A stretch of 64,000 nt of DNA from Hygrophila difformis. Lineage: Eukaryota > Streptophyta > Magnoliopsida > Lamiales > Acanthaceae. The first letter of the stretch is position 1. Each line of letters begins with the position of its first letter. The translations under genes were made by a program, and so were the position numbers. A model generated the notes under the pieces. It worked only from the letters and a program-made list of their open reading frames with translations. It was not told the origin of the DNA and made no database searches. The DNA is taken from NCBI GenBank assembly GCA_030278955.1, contig JAOANR010000013.1, forward strand, positions 39,840,191 through 39,904,190, written 5' to 3'. Shown piece by piece: positions 12,664-24,102 of the stretch.

Positions 12664-15430
12664 TCAGTGCCTCGACACGCGTGAAGCCTTGCATGTTTTG
12701 CGGTTATGGCCTTGACCCCGACACAATCCACACCTCACCATCGGTATCGGCACCTGTGACGGTATTCTCTTTTTCTTCCTCCGACCAGGTTGTGCCCGCA
12801 CGTCCGGTGCACGAACAAAATCTGGATCGTTACGGCTCTGCACTGCATCGCCATCACTAGGTATCGGGTATAACAATCCACTCTACATTGTCCGATATGC
12901 CTGCACGCGATAGAATGGATCACAAAAATCGTATACACTACGGTGAATGTGATCTAGGCAAGCACAGGCATGCTTGCATGGAAACCGATATAATTGCCAG
13001 CATCCACAACTGCACGTGCATTGTTCCACATCCACTGCCAGTGTCTTCTCGCCCTCGACAATCTCGAATATTGTACCTGAAGCACTAAACACGCTAACTT
13101 CACGGGCTGCCAAATAATTCGTGCTCAATTTTTGCTCAAACTCTGGGCACAACGCTGTCTCCATCTTTGCCCCCGCCTCCATTTTCTGATTAAACATTCC
13201 CATCGTTTTCATTCGAATGCTGTTAACCATCCCTAGTGGAGGTAGTGTCCTCGCTTCTTTCACCCATGAATTCCAACTCTCAGCAATGTTGTTATTCACT
13301 ATACCCCAACGATTTCCCACAAACAACGCATTTGCCCATTTGCTTGGATCGCTGGCCATTAGGTATGGCCCCGCAGGTGGTAGTGCTTTCATTATATCGT
13401 TCATGTGCCCTTCAAACTCAGCATATGTCGCTGCGTACGCCGCCATGTTCAGCTTCCCAGTCCAATAGTTGTTGTAGCTATAGTGATACTTCGTCATTAC
13501 CTACAAACCATCAAAGTAGCACCGTCATTATTGCCATCTACTTTCAATAAATTTTAGCATTCGTAAATCAATGTTATCGTTTTCTACTTACCTTCGTTTT
13601 AAAGTTATCCACCAGATGGCGCATACAAATGGCATGGTTGCAACCCACAAAAATATTCGGTATACCTTTCATCAATCCCGAATGCCGATCACTGAATAAC
13701 GTATACCTACTCCACACCTCCTCCCCAGTACGCTTGGAAATTGTGAACTTCAACTTCTCACAGAACCATTCCCAATTCTCGTCATTTTCTGAATCGACAA
13801 CTGCCATCAAACATACACACATCACTATATTCTTATGTAACTCATACACTTACAACTTTTAATTTAATAGCAAACTTACGGGCAAATGCAACGCACAGCA
13901 ACCCGTCGTTGGCATCTTTGGTTGTAGCAACCAGTATATGCCCCTTCCATTTGGATTTTATATGTGTCCCATCAAAGAAAAGCAAAGGTCTACATCCTGT
14001 CACGAAGCCGACAACACAGGCTGCAAAGGCGATGAATAATCTGCGAAACTTCCCAGTTTCTTCAAACGTCTCAAGGTCCGCCATGCTCCCTACAATTCCA
14101 TCACATTCATAACATTCCAATTACGAACATGATATAAAGCATTGTTCATATTTGGATAATACCAACCTGGATTTGTTTCTTTCAGGGCAGCACAAAACCC
14201 TCTTAACTTGTCAAAAGAATCAAAGTCATCGCCGTGTATTTGTCGTAGAGCAATCTCCCTCTCATTCCACGCCTTCCGATACTTTATTACAATTCCAAAC
14301 TCCTGTTGCAAGTCTTTCATCACATTGACCGGCCTAATTGTTGGGTCGAGTCGGATCTTCTCCCTAATATATCCTGCTATCCAGTTCGCATCCGCCTTCG
14401 GATTGTCACGATCCCCCAGGCTATCCAACCCACATGTGAGGTTCAGGTTGCATCTTCTAATCCCAAAATGCCTGTCCACCTTATGAAAAGAAGCATAGAC
14501 CCGCCACGAACACCCCACAACCGTACATATTGCTGTTATTCTATCCCCGTCGTTTCTCTCGTACCTAAACGCACGCTTATTTGCTATGCAGTAGTTTTTC
14601 AAAATCATTCTGAATTGATTTGCATCCTCGAATATCTGTCCCACCCCCTTAATTGCACGACCCCATATCAAGGAACCTATTGGGGCATTTCTATTCGGCG
14701 TTTCACCATCTTCACTTCTTCCTCCGTCTGCTTCCCTCCATTCCGACATTACAAAGGTCAATTAACATCAATGAATGAAGATTACAGTGCTTTCATTTTA
14801 ATATCGGAGCAATGAATCAAATCACTCATTCATTTATTATATTCCACAATAAAATTTCACATAAACAACAATACTCCCACATAATTGCTTCTCCTCTTCT
14901 GTTTCCTCACTTCACATTCAACCACCCCAACTACTATAAACCCTAATCGCAGTTTCTCATTTGAATAAAAAAAAATTACACATTTCAGGGCTTATCAAGC
15001 CGATCCTCCGAATGCCATCATCGTCCTTACATATTGAATCCCACAATTTTACAACACACCCATAATCAACATATATGCCGTAACCCTTCTCGAATTTTTT
15101 CTAAGACAAAATGTTACCTTGTTTGATTATGCCCGCGTTCAATCCGTCGAGCTGCTATTCTACACATTCCCTTCCCAACCAACCGATGCACTTCGACCAT
15201 GTGTCTAACATCGTCGTCCGACCTTAACCCAACCGGTAACCTCTCCACGGGATGCTCGTACTGCAATACGAAGCTACTCACATCCATCCCTCTTTTAGAT
15301 GCCAGCACCGCGGTCAGCTCTCTCAGCTCCATCCGATTCCACACTTCCATCGACTCCATCACCCCATCAACCTCGCAGAACACAAGAATTGATGGACCTT
15401 TTCATCATTCTCCTCCTCGACGATGTCTAC
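12664..15430 (-). pseudogene. MULE transposase, MULE-L copy, nonsense-mutated
   Basis: Five exons can be traced on the minus strand. Exon 1 (15118-~15430) encodes a PB1-like domain, but a 2-nt insertion near the start shifts the expected ATG out of frame. Exon 2 (~14169-14735) is the N-terminal MULE region. Exon 3 (~13884-14093) holds the first catalytic Asp (LLFFDGTHIK). Exon 4 (~13592-13800) holds SDRHSGL with the second Asp. Exon 5 (12664-~13500) holds YAEFEGHMNDI (candidate Glu), the SWIM finger (CSCGCWQLYRFPCKH) and, after a TAG at 12883-12885, the CCHC knuckle CGLCRGQGHNRKTC. The TAG replaces a Tyr codon found in MULE-R and removes the last ~70 residues. Transposases of this family cut and paste the element via its terminal repeats. 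Confidence 0.85.
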
Positions 15431-16196
15431 CATCTTCTCCGCCAACTTGGATTCCTAAATTTCTTCCCCCGCTTCCAGAATGCCTTCACTATGATCACGA
15501 TCGCAAACCAAGGTCTTCCTCCGATTCCAGAATGCATTCACTATGGTTACTCCCTCCACCATACTTACTGCTGCTAACCTCCCTCCATAAGCCAATGATT
15601 AGGAAGTTTCCTTGCAATTTCCATCATACCAAGGAAAACCCCAAAAGCCCCCTACCCAATCTTGCTGTCCATGGGTATAAATGTACATTGCTATTTCTTT
15701 ATTTTACAAATTCAATTTGATTTGCGTCATGTACTGATTTTGAAGTTTCATTTCCTGCTATGGGGTTGGAGTGGGTAGTATATTGCTACGGGTACTGTCC
15801 AGGGAGTTCAGAGGAGTGAGTGGGTTTTTATAATAAAAACCCCACTATACTATATAGTATTAATAGAATTTAAAAAGGTAAAAAAATAAAAAAGAAGTGG
15901 GGCCCTTAAATGTCAGGTGAGAACCCTTTTGGTAGTTCTCTGCACAGAACCATGTTAATGGGTTCTCCTACCACATCAGTATTTTTCTTTTTTTTTTTAA
16001 GAAAAAAATTGCTGATGTCAGCGTTCTAAAAATGGGAGAACCCACCGTTGTGCATGCTCTTTAGGCGAGGAGGCACGTTTTAATAAAATTGAAATTATTT
16101 GATGGTGTGTTTGTTATGATAAGACCGTATTATCATGTTCTTTTTTATTTTTTTTTTTAAATATAGTGGTATAATTTGGACGTCTCTAGCTGATTA

Positions 16197-16456
16197 CTTC
16201 CTCCGTTTTGAAATAACTGCTCCATTTATACTTTTCACGCAGTTCAAGACACATCTTTAACCCTTAATAACTCAAATTGTATATAATAAAAAATTACAAA
16301 AATTTGATATTCTAAAAGTATGTCATTAGACGAATCCAACAAAATCTCACCCGACTATGTTTTATTTTATACAACTGTACCAAAAAGTTAAATCAAAGTT
16401 ACTCAATGAATAGTAAATATTATTCAAAGGGTGCAATTAAAACATAACAGAGGTAG
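16197..16456. mobile_element. Stowaway-like MITE (260 bp)
   Basis: Starts CTTCCTCCGTTTTGAAATAA; the other end, reversed, reads CTACCTCTGTTATGTTTTAA. It is flanked by TA on both sides. Interior resembles the neighbouring MITE at 16464-16721, including 'attagacgaatc'. Confidence 0.7.
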
Positions 16457-16463
16457 TAGTATA

Positions 16464-16721
16464 CTCCCTCCGTTTTTTTTAACTTCACCCATCCTGCACT
16501 GCACGCAATCCAATGCACATTTTCAATCATCAATATCTCATATTATATATAAGTAAAAATTATAAAAATTTGATATTCCAAAACTAAGTGATTAGACGAA
16601 TCTAACAATATCTCACTTGACTATGTTTTATCTTATATAACTATATGAAAAAATTGAATTAAAGTTACTCAATGAATAGTATCTACTATGCTAATGGTAA
16701 ACTTAAAAAAAATGGAGGGAG
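16464..16721. mobile_element. Stowaway-like MITE (258 bp)
   Basis: Terminal repeats CTCCCTCCGTTTTTTTTAA and, reversed, CTCCCTCCATTTTTTTTAA, flanked by TA. It lies 7 bp from the previous MITE in the same orientation. Confidence 0.82.
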
Positions 16722-17722
16722 TATTAAATTGATGAGAAATGGGATCAATTTAATATTTTTGGATTACTTCCTATTCTATTTTTCTTTTTTATACTATTAT
16801 TTTTACTCACTTCGTATTTTTATGTGGTCCAGAGGCATCTTTAATTATAATATGTGGTCCAGAGGCATCTTTAATTATAATATTCGAAATATTACATTAA
16901 ATTATTATATGTTTTTTTTTAAAATTAAATACAATACTCCTTCTCTTCCAGTCTAGCTAGTAGGCTCAAAACCGATCAATTTTTTGATTATAATTATATG
17001 GAAAAAAATTCTAGTTAAATAAAAGCTTATTAAATTCTAATGATATAAATTTAAAATATATAATAATGCATATAATTGTTGGGGTAAGATATGTTACTTG
17101 ACTTACACTCCCAATTTTTTTAAAAATATACTGGTACTATATACAATACCCTCCATTCTTATTCAGATATCGTTTAGAAAAAATAAAATAAAAATACGAT
17201 CGAGTTTATATGTTTATGCTATACTTCATTTTTTTTCAATATTGTCCTTTAACTCATATAAATATTATTTTTAGAAATTTATTACTATAGAGTTTAATTG
17301 AAATAATAAAATAAAAATTTATGAGTTAATTAATGGGGTTTTTATTATAAACACCCATCCATGCCTTGCAAAGTTGTGGACAGTACCATGAGCAATTTTC
17401 TACCAACTTGAACCCCATAGGTGGAAATAGAAGTACCGATTCAGTACATGACGGAAGGAAAAAGGAAATAGTATATTTATTAATATGAAAATGACTACTT
17501 AACCCACGGACAACACATTATTAGTAGGGGGCTATTGGGGTTTTCCCTTAATTGGGAAATTGCCAAGAAGCTTCCAGCTGCTTATGCAGTAAGCATTGGA
17601 TTAAGCAGCAAGTGTGGAGGAGACAGTGCAGAAGGGAGCTAAGGTGGGGTTTTGATCGTCGTATGAGTGAAGGGAGTGCGTAATCGGAGGAAGAAATTAG
17701 TCGATATCATTTGGCGGAGAAG

Positions 17723-20487
17723 ATGGTTGAAATCGATGCGGAGGAGATTGATGATGGTCCATCCATTCTTGCATTTTGCGAGGTTGATGGGGTGATGGAG
17801 TCGATCGGAGTGAGGAATGGTACGAGACTGAGTGAAATTACAGAGGTTTTAGCAAGTAAAAGAGGGATGGATTTGAGGAGCTTCGTGTTGGAGTACGAGC
17901 ATCCCGTGGAGAGGTTACCGGTGGGCTTACGGTCGGACGAGGATGTCATACACATGATCGAAGTCCATCGTTTGGTTAGGAAGGGAATGTGTAGAATTGT
18001 AGCTCGTCGGGTGGAGCGCGGTCAGAATCAAACAAGGTAAGAATGTCGTCGAGATGAAATTTCAAAAGGGTTACGGTATATTTTTAAGATTATTGGTACT
18101 GTGTGTTTTTATTTGGTGGGATTATAAATGTAAGGACGATGGTGGCGTTCGGTGTATCGGTGAGATGTAAGTATAATGTGTATTGTAATGTGAATCTGCC
18201 TTTAGGGGATATAATAGTTGAAATGGTTGATTCAGAATTGATGTAATGGAACAGCGGGAGGATTATTATGTCATTAGTTTAGAATATGTGCAATGGTAAT
18301 GTGGAAAATATTCATCGAATGATTGAGATGCATCTTTGCGTAGATAATAAAATGTAAGCATGGAAATCTGAATGCATTAATCTGATTTAAACATCTTAAT
18401 GTTGGATTGCAGGCTAGCAACCGGAGTTAGAAGCGAAGAGGGTGAAACCCCGAGTAGAAATGCCCCTATAGGTTCCTTGATATGGGGGCGTGCGATTAAG
18501 GGCGTGGGACAGATCTTCGAGGATGCGAATCAATTTAGAATGATTCTTAAAAATTTCTGCATAGCGAACAAGCGTGCGTTTAGGTACGAGAGAAATGACG
18601 GGGATAGAATAACAGCAGTGTGTACGGTTGTGGGGTGTACTTGGCGAGTCTATGCTTCTTTTCATAAGGTGGACAGGTGTTTCGGGATTAGAAGATGTAA
18701 CCTGAACCACACATGTGGGTTGGATAGCCTAAAGGATCGTGACAATCCGAAGGCAGATGCGAACTGGATAGCAGGTTATATAAGGGAGAAGGTCCGACTC
18801 GATCCAACAATTAGGCCGGTGAATGTGATAAAGGACTTGAAGAGGGAGTTTGGGATTGTAATCAAATATCGAAAAGCATGGAATGGGAAGGAGATTGCTC
18901 TACGAGAAATACACGGCGATGACTTCGATTCCTTTGACAAGTTGAGAGGGTTTTGTGCTGCATTGAAAGAAACAAACCCAGGTTGGTATTATTTAAATAT
19001 GAACAATGTTGTATATCTTGATATTAACTGGAAGCTGGTGCATGTGTGGAAATTGTAGGGAGCATGGCGGACCTTGAGACGTTCGAAGAAACAGGGAAGT
19101 TCCGCAGATTATTCATCGCCTTTGCAGCCTGTGTTGTCGGCTTCGTGACAGGATGTAGACCTTTGCTGTTCTTCGATGGGACACATATTAAATCCAAATG
19201 GAAGGGGCATATACTGGCTGCGACAACCAAAGATGCGAACGACGGGTTGCTGTGTGTTGCTTTTGCCCGTAAGATTCCCATTAAATAAAAATTTGGTAAA
19301 TGTCATGGTGCCGAGCAACAATATAGTAATGTTTGTACGGATGTTGGCAGTTGTCGATTCAGAAAATGATGAAAATTGGGAGTGGTTCTGTGAGAAGTTG
19401 AAGTTCACAATTTCGAAGCGTACTGGGGAGGAGGTGTGGAGTAGGTATACTTTATTCAGTGATCGGCATTCGGGTTTGATGAAAAGTATACCGAATATTT
19501 TTGTGGGCTGTAACCATGCCATATGTATGCGTCATCTGGTGGATAACTTTAAAACGAAGGTAAGTAAGAAACGACTACATTAATTTACGGATTCATATAT
19601 TTATCGAATGTAGACGGCAATCCTGACGGTTATAATGTTTTGGTTTGTAGGTAATGACGAAGTATCATTATAGCTACAGCAACTATTGGACTGGGAAGCT
19701 AAACATGGCGGCATATGCAGCGACATATGCTGAGTTCGAAGGGCACATGAATGATATAATGAAAGCACTACCAGCTGCCGGGCCATACCTAATGGCCAGC
19801 GATCCAAGCAAATGGGCAAATGCGTTGTTTGTGGGAAATCGTTGGGGTATTGTGAATAACAACATTGCTGAGAGTTGGAATTCTTGGGTAAAAGAAGCGA
19901 GGACGCTACCGCCACTAGGAATGGTTAACAGCATTTGAATAAAGACGATGGGCATGTTTAATCAGAAAAGGGAGGCGGGGGCAAAGATGGAGACAGCATT
20001 GTGCCCAGAGTTTGAGCAAAAGTTGAGCACGAATTATCTGGCAGCCCGTGAAGTTAGTGTGTTTAGTGCATCAGGTACAATATTCGAGATCGTCGAGGGC
20101 GAGAAGACAGTGGCAGTGGATGTGGAACAGCGCACGTGCAGCTGTGGATGCTGGCAATTATATCGAATTCCATGCAAGCATGCATGTGCATGCCTAGATT
20201 ACATTCACCGTAGTGTTTATGATTTTTGTGATCCCTTCTATCGCGTGCAGGCATATCGGACAACGTACAGCGGGATATTGTACCCGATACCTAGTGATGG
20301 AGATGAAGTGCATAGCCGTAACGATCCAGATTTTGTTCGTGCACCGGATGTGCGGGCACAACCTGGTCGGAGGAAGAAAAAGAGAATACCTTCACAGGTG
20401 CCGATACCGATGGTGAGGTGTGGATTGTGTCGTGGTCAAGGCCATAACCGTAAAACATGCAAGGCTTCACGCGTGTCGAGGCATTGA
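17723..20487 (+). pseudogene. MULE transposase, MULE-R copy, one nonsense mutation
   Basis: Five exons with GT-AG introns: 17723-18036, 18413-18981, 19059-19268, 19351-19559, 19651-20487. Exon 1 encodes a ~105-residue PB1-like domain (FCEVDGV...GTRLSEITEVLASKRG). Exon 2 is the MULE N-terminal region (SLIWGRAIKGVGQIFEDANQ). Exon 3 has the first Asp in LLFFDGTHIKSKWKG, exon 4 the second in SDRHSGL, exon 5 YAEFEGHMNDI (candidate Glu), the SWIM finger CSCGCWQLYRIPCKH and the CCHC knuckle CGLCRGQGHNRKTC. The only lesion I see is TGA at 19936-19938, where MULE-L has CGA (Arg), a C-to-T change at a CpG. ATG 17723 is used because it precedes the domain; the frame is open only 12 nt further upstream. 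Confidence 0.87.
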
Positions 20488-20769
20488 GAGCGATTGGGAT
20501 GGTGTGTTTTCGGAAGTGCTCGACTGTTATAACCTTATATAAAATGATACTGTAATTTGATCCCCAATTTCGATTGCTTCATATTTGGGTACTATCTTGT
20601 AGACATGATTTAGTACTTTTGTGTATGAGGACGATGAAGTTATAATGGGGTGAACTATAATATTGTATTTTGTTATGGAAGAAACTGGAATGTAGTGGAA
20701 TTTGCAGGCAGTTAGTAGTTTTTATAAAGTATGTGTTGAATCAAATGAAGTGTCTCGGGACACGTCTTA

Positions 20770-21420
20770 TTTATCGTTATCCATTGTGTTATAAAATGAT
20801 TTAAGTGTTTCGGAGACAAATTTCAGTGTATGTAAGGGTGATTTCATTGGATGTAAATAAGTACGGAAAAAGTCAAGTGTATCTGGTATGTTATATTTTT
20901 GTTGTTCATTGTGTTAGAAACTAATTTAAGTGTATGTGTGTCTAGTGCAATACATGCAACCAATTGCTAAGAGTGTAATATTTACATTGTTCATTGTATG
21001 AGAGACTAATTTCAGTGTATATAGTAGTGAATTCATTGCATCTAAATAAGTACTAAAAACATGAAGTGTATCGGGTATATGAAGCAGTGATGTTCATTGT
21101 GTTTGGAAATGATTTAAGTGTATATCGTGACTATTTCATTTCAGGTAACCGTGTACGAAGAGTATATTCCCCCTGGAGCTCATTGTTTCGAAGGCCAATT
21201 TCAGTGTATACAGTGGTTGATTAATTGCATGTAAATAAGTATGTGTAAGCTCCTATGGTCCATTGTTTGGGAAACTGAATTCATTGTATGTAATTAGAGT
21301 TTCATTTCATGTAAATAAGTAAGTAGAGTATATTGTAAAACCTTTCCATTGTTTTCGAGAATGATTTCAGTTTATATATTGACCAGGAGATTGCAAATAG
21401 GTATTAATTTGATTTTTTAA
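20770..21420. repeat. Degenerate ~100-bp minisatellite of MULE-R
   Basis: Units contain 'tccattgtttc', then 'gaaactgatttcagtgtat', then 'ttcattgcatgtaaataagt'. Six or so diverged units follow directly after the transposase gene. The inverse array in MULE-L shares the motifs. Confidence 0.7.
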
Positions 21421-21479
21421 GCGGGAATTTCAGTATACTTGTAATACGATAAGTAAAGCGTTCGACTAAAAACCTATAA

Positions 21480-21770
21480 TGAGTAAATGTATTGACCAAC
21501 TTTGTACATGTGATAGCATTTAGATGTGTGATTGCGTTCATGTCTTTAAACTTCATGTGATGATATGGATGTGTGATTAAAAACCTATAATGAGTAAACC
21601 TATAATGTGATAGTATTTAGATATGTGATTGCATTCATGTCTTTAAACTTCATGAGATGATATGGATGTGTGATTAAAAACCTATAATGAGTAAACCTAT
21701 AATGTGATAGCATTTAGCTGTGTGATTGCATTCATGTCTTTAAACTTCATATGATGATATAGACCAAATT
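21480..21770. repeat. Tandem repeat, ~118-bp unit, about 2.5 copies
   Basis: Units contain 'aaaaacctataatgagtaaa', 'gtgatagcatttag' and 'gattgcattcatgtcttta'. I do not see this array in MULE-L. Confidence 0.75.
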
Positions 21771-22998
21771 TGTCCACTTCTAGTAGAGCAATGTATAATA
21801 TGAGCTCGTTGAGTGTTGCAATCCGGATTGTGCATAAACAAACAAGATTTCAAAAGTAAAGTTTTTAGGAGAATATCATAACCGTGCATGACAATGATGG
21901 TTTAACATGGGTTTCCACATATGACCTTTTAAATATGAAGACAATCGAACACAAAAGTTACATAAAACGTTCGTGTGGGTTTTGTATTGGCTATTAAAAC
22001 ATGTTATGCGAACTCCAAATGTTTGGACCATTATGTGTGGGAGTTCCCCACACAGTTGACATTGACTTGGTAAGACAATCGGGGAAAATGTTGGTTATCC
22101 AATTTGAGTTACGTAAATTGAGGATATGTGGAGAGATAAATGGTATATGTTATAATAATTTTAGTTCATTGAACGATGTGCATAAAGTACCTTGGTAAAC
22201 CTTTACAGTTCTTTTAGAACTCACTTCAGTTTTAGGATGAAGAATTGTAATGCATTAGTAAAGAGAGACAGTTTTTATAATTGGAATTCCAGTGTGTATG
22301 GCATTCTATTCAGTACTTTGTACCTCCGTAACATTAATCACACCTTTTTGAAATAAATGTTATGCCGAGTTGACTTTTTTACTGTTAATTGTTGCACTTT
22401 GGCATCTCGTTATTATTATATTTTTGTCGTGGACGTCTCATCTTTTACGCCTCGCAGTATGATATCTTAACAAGTATTCCTCGTGTCGAGAGGAATTTCT
22501 TGCAGTTTAAAATATGCATTGGGAAACGATTGTTCAAAAGTTTCGAAGTGTATTACACAATCTGATGCGATCCGATCCTACCTTAATTTGAACTAGTCTC
22601 AATTCAATTTTGGTATGTATAAGGACCCTATGGGTGCACCGCATCTGCTATGGGTGTACCGCATCTGCATAATTGGATACTGTCAGTGTGGATTTATTTG
22701 CTCCGCATCAAAGATGGAGTGTTTTGATTTACTCAGTTCCATTGAGGGGGGACATAGTCTGTTAAAAGCAATTTGGAGGGAAACTAATGCCACATGTCTA
22801 ACTCCCATTTGCGGGTTGCCCGGGTTGAGTGATTTAGTAGAGATTTGCATCAGAAAATCTCCTCACTTTGCCCTATAGCTTCCCACACCCATTATATAGG
22901 CGTAGTGTACTACCCTCCTCCCCACAAACCCCATTTTCACCAATCGAAGCACTTAAGAAACCCTCTCATCGCACTGAATCTCGCCCAACCCTTCCACC
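21771..22998. other. Intergenic DNA upstream of the small membrane ORF
   Basis: No convincing ORF. A 20-bp exact tandem duplication ('ctatgggtgYaccgcatctg') lies at about 22629-22668. The last ~130 bp before ATG 22999 are C-rich and probably hold the promoter and leader of the small ORF; 'attatatagg' near 22893 is a possible TATA element. Confidence 0.35.
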
Positions 22999-23340
22999 AT
23001 GGAAATCCCACACGATTCCTACCCCATCCCTCCAGTGACCGGCGTTCCGACGACGGAAGCTCGCGTGTACCAGGTTGAACAGACCCTCGCCACCACTATC
23101 AACCACATCCTCACAAACGACTCCATACGGAACCGCGAGATGGAGCTTCTCCGAGAAGAAATCAGGGCAATCAGGCTTGCCCAGCCCCGTCCTCTCTTCT
23201 CAACGTTCGCCGGAATAATGTTCCCATTGGGTGTTCTCGCCGTTGCCCTCCTGTTCGCGAAGAATGATGAGTCCGAGGGAGAGGGTTTCTTCGAGTTCTT
23301 CGTGAAATCGGCGATTGCCCGATTCCAGGCTCGTTGGTAA
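22999..23340 (+). CDS. Small one-helix membrane protein carried by MULE-R (113 aa), unknown function
   Basis: I do not recognise a family. Residues 1-25 are proline-rich (MEIPHDSYPIPPV). Residues ~26-62 look helical and charged (REMELLREEIRAIRLAQ), likely a short coiled coil. Residues ~67-86 form one hydrophobic segment (FAGIMFPLGVLAVALLFA). An acidic turn (NDESEGEGE-like) and an aromatic tail (FFEFFVKSAIARFQARW) finish the protein. The same ORF occurs in MULE-L in the same position, with about 18 silent and 19 mainly conservative replacement codons, no gaps and the same C-terminus, which suggests selection on the protein. It sits between the transposase and the convergent Ulp1 gene, so it may be a third element gene or a captured host gene. 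ATG 22999 is the first in-frame Met. Confidence 0.6.
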   Translation: MEIPHDSYPIPPVTGVPTTEARVYQVEQTLATTINHILTNDSIRNREMELLREEIRAIRLAQPRPLFSTFAGIMFPLGVLAVALLFAKNDESEGEGFFEFFVKSAIARFQARW

Positions 23341-24102
23341 GGTATTCGGAAGATTTCCCACTGTCATCTATAGATTTAGGAAGTATTGCAAGACCAGTAG
23401 GGTATTAAACAAATCTTGGAACACATTTTGGATTAAAATGTTGATGGGCGCCTTCGTTGTTTCAACCTGGTCGGAGGTAATGGACGTCTTATTTTGGCTT
23501 GTGTTTCTCTGAAAGTGTTGTGTTTCAATGGGTTCTGCAGACATAAGGAGTAGAGCATTTTGGCATAGGTTTGTTTAAGGTTTGGATATGTTATCCTGTT
23601 CTACTGGTGCTGACTTGTTACGGGTGCTATAAACCCACTTTTGTAATGAATGTATATTTATGTTCTAATAGATGACAATGGAATCTTCCCATTAATGAAC
23701 CTGTCTGTTAGATTCTGTTCTTTTTTCGGTGTTTCCATATGGGCCACAAACGTCCCCTTATTAAATGCTTTCCACATTTGGAATTGTCTGAATCAATGAG
23801 AATGTTTGTTAAGTAGGTGTTATTAAATGCTTTCCACAATTGGAATTGTCCGAATCAATGAGAATGTTTGTTAAGTAGTTGTGCATTAACTGCGACAATA
23901 TGCGAGTGTATGTCCCTGTTTTGTTGGTTTGTATTGATTTCCCCATGCCACATGCCTCGTGTAGATCATTGTTTTGTTGGTTTGTACTTGGAAAGGTAGG
24001 AGTGGCCCAAAACGCTTGGGAAAACCAGTAAATAATGTCCATACAAGTCCACAACAGCCATGATGTTCAATAACGAGGGAAAGTTATAAGAAATGGAACA
24101 AG
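23341..24102. other. Intergenic DNA between small ORF and Ulp1 gene
   Basis: Convergent 3' flanks. A ~60-bp tandem duplication ('ttattaaatgctttccaca...') lies at about 23759-23880. Part of it matches MULE-L 10590-10920, where the unit is single. Confidence 0.55.

Larger units (their letters stand above)
9579..15843 (-). mobile_element. MULE-L, Mutator-like element with Ulp1 protease, left part lost
   Basis: The order from its right end (15843) leftwards is terminal sequence GGGGTTTTTATTATAAA, transposase gene on the minus strand, minisatellite, small membrane ORF relic, and Ulp1 protease 3' half on the plus strand. The same order occurs in mirror image in MULE-R (17335-36358). Exons are much more alike between the copies than introns and intergenic DNA, which points to two related elements diverged under selection rather than a fresh inverted duplication. 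The gypsy LTR at 9578 cuts the Ulp1 gene, so the distal part and its terminal repeat are missing. Confidence 0.8.
15844..17334. other. Spacer between the two MULEs
   Basis: About 1.5 kb of AT-rich DNA separates the transposase-side ends of MULE-L and MULE-R. It contains two Stowaway MITEs and an exact 30-bp tandem duplication at 16821-16880. No gene seen. Confidence 0.6.
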
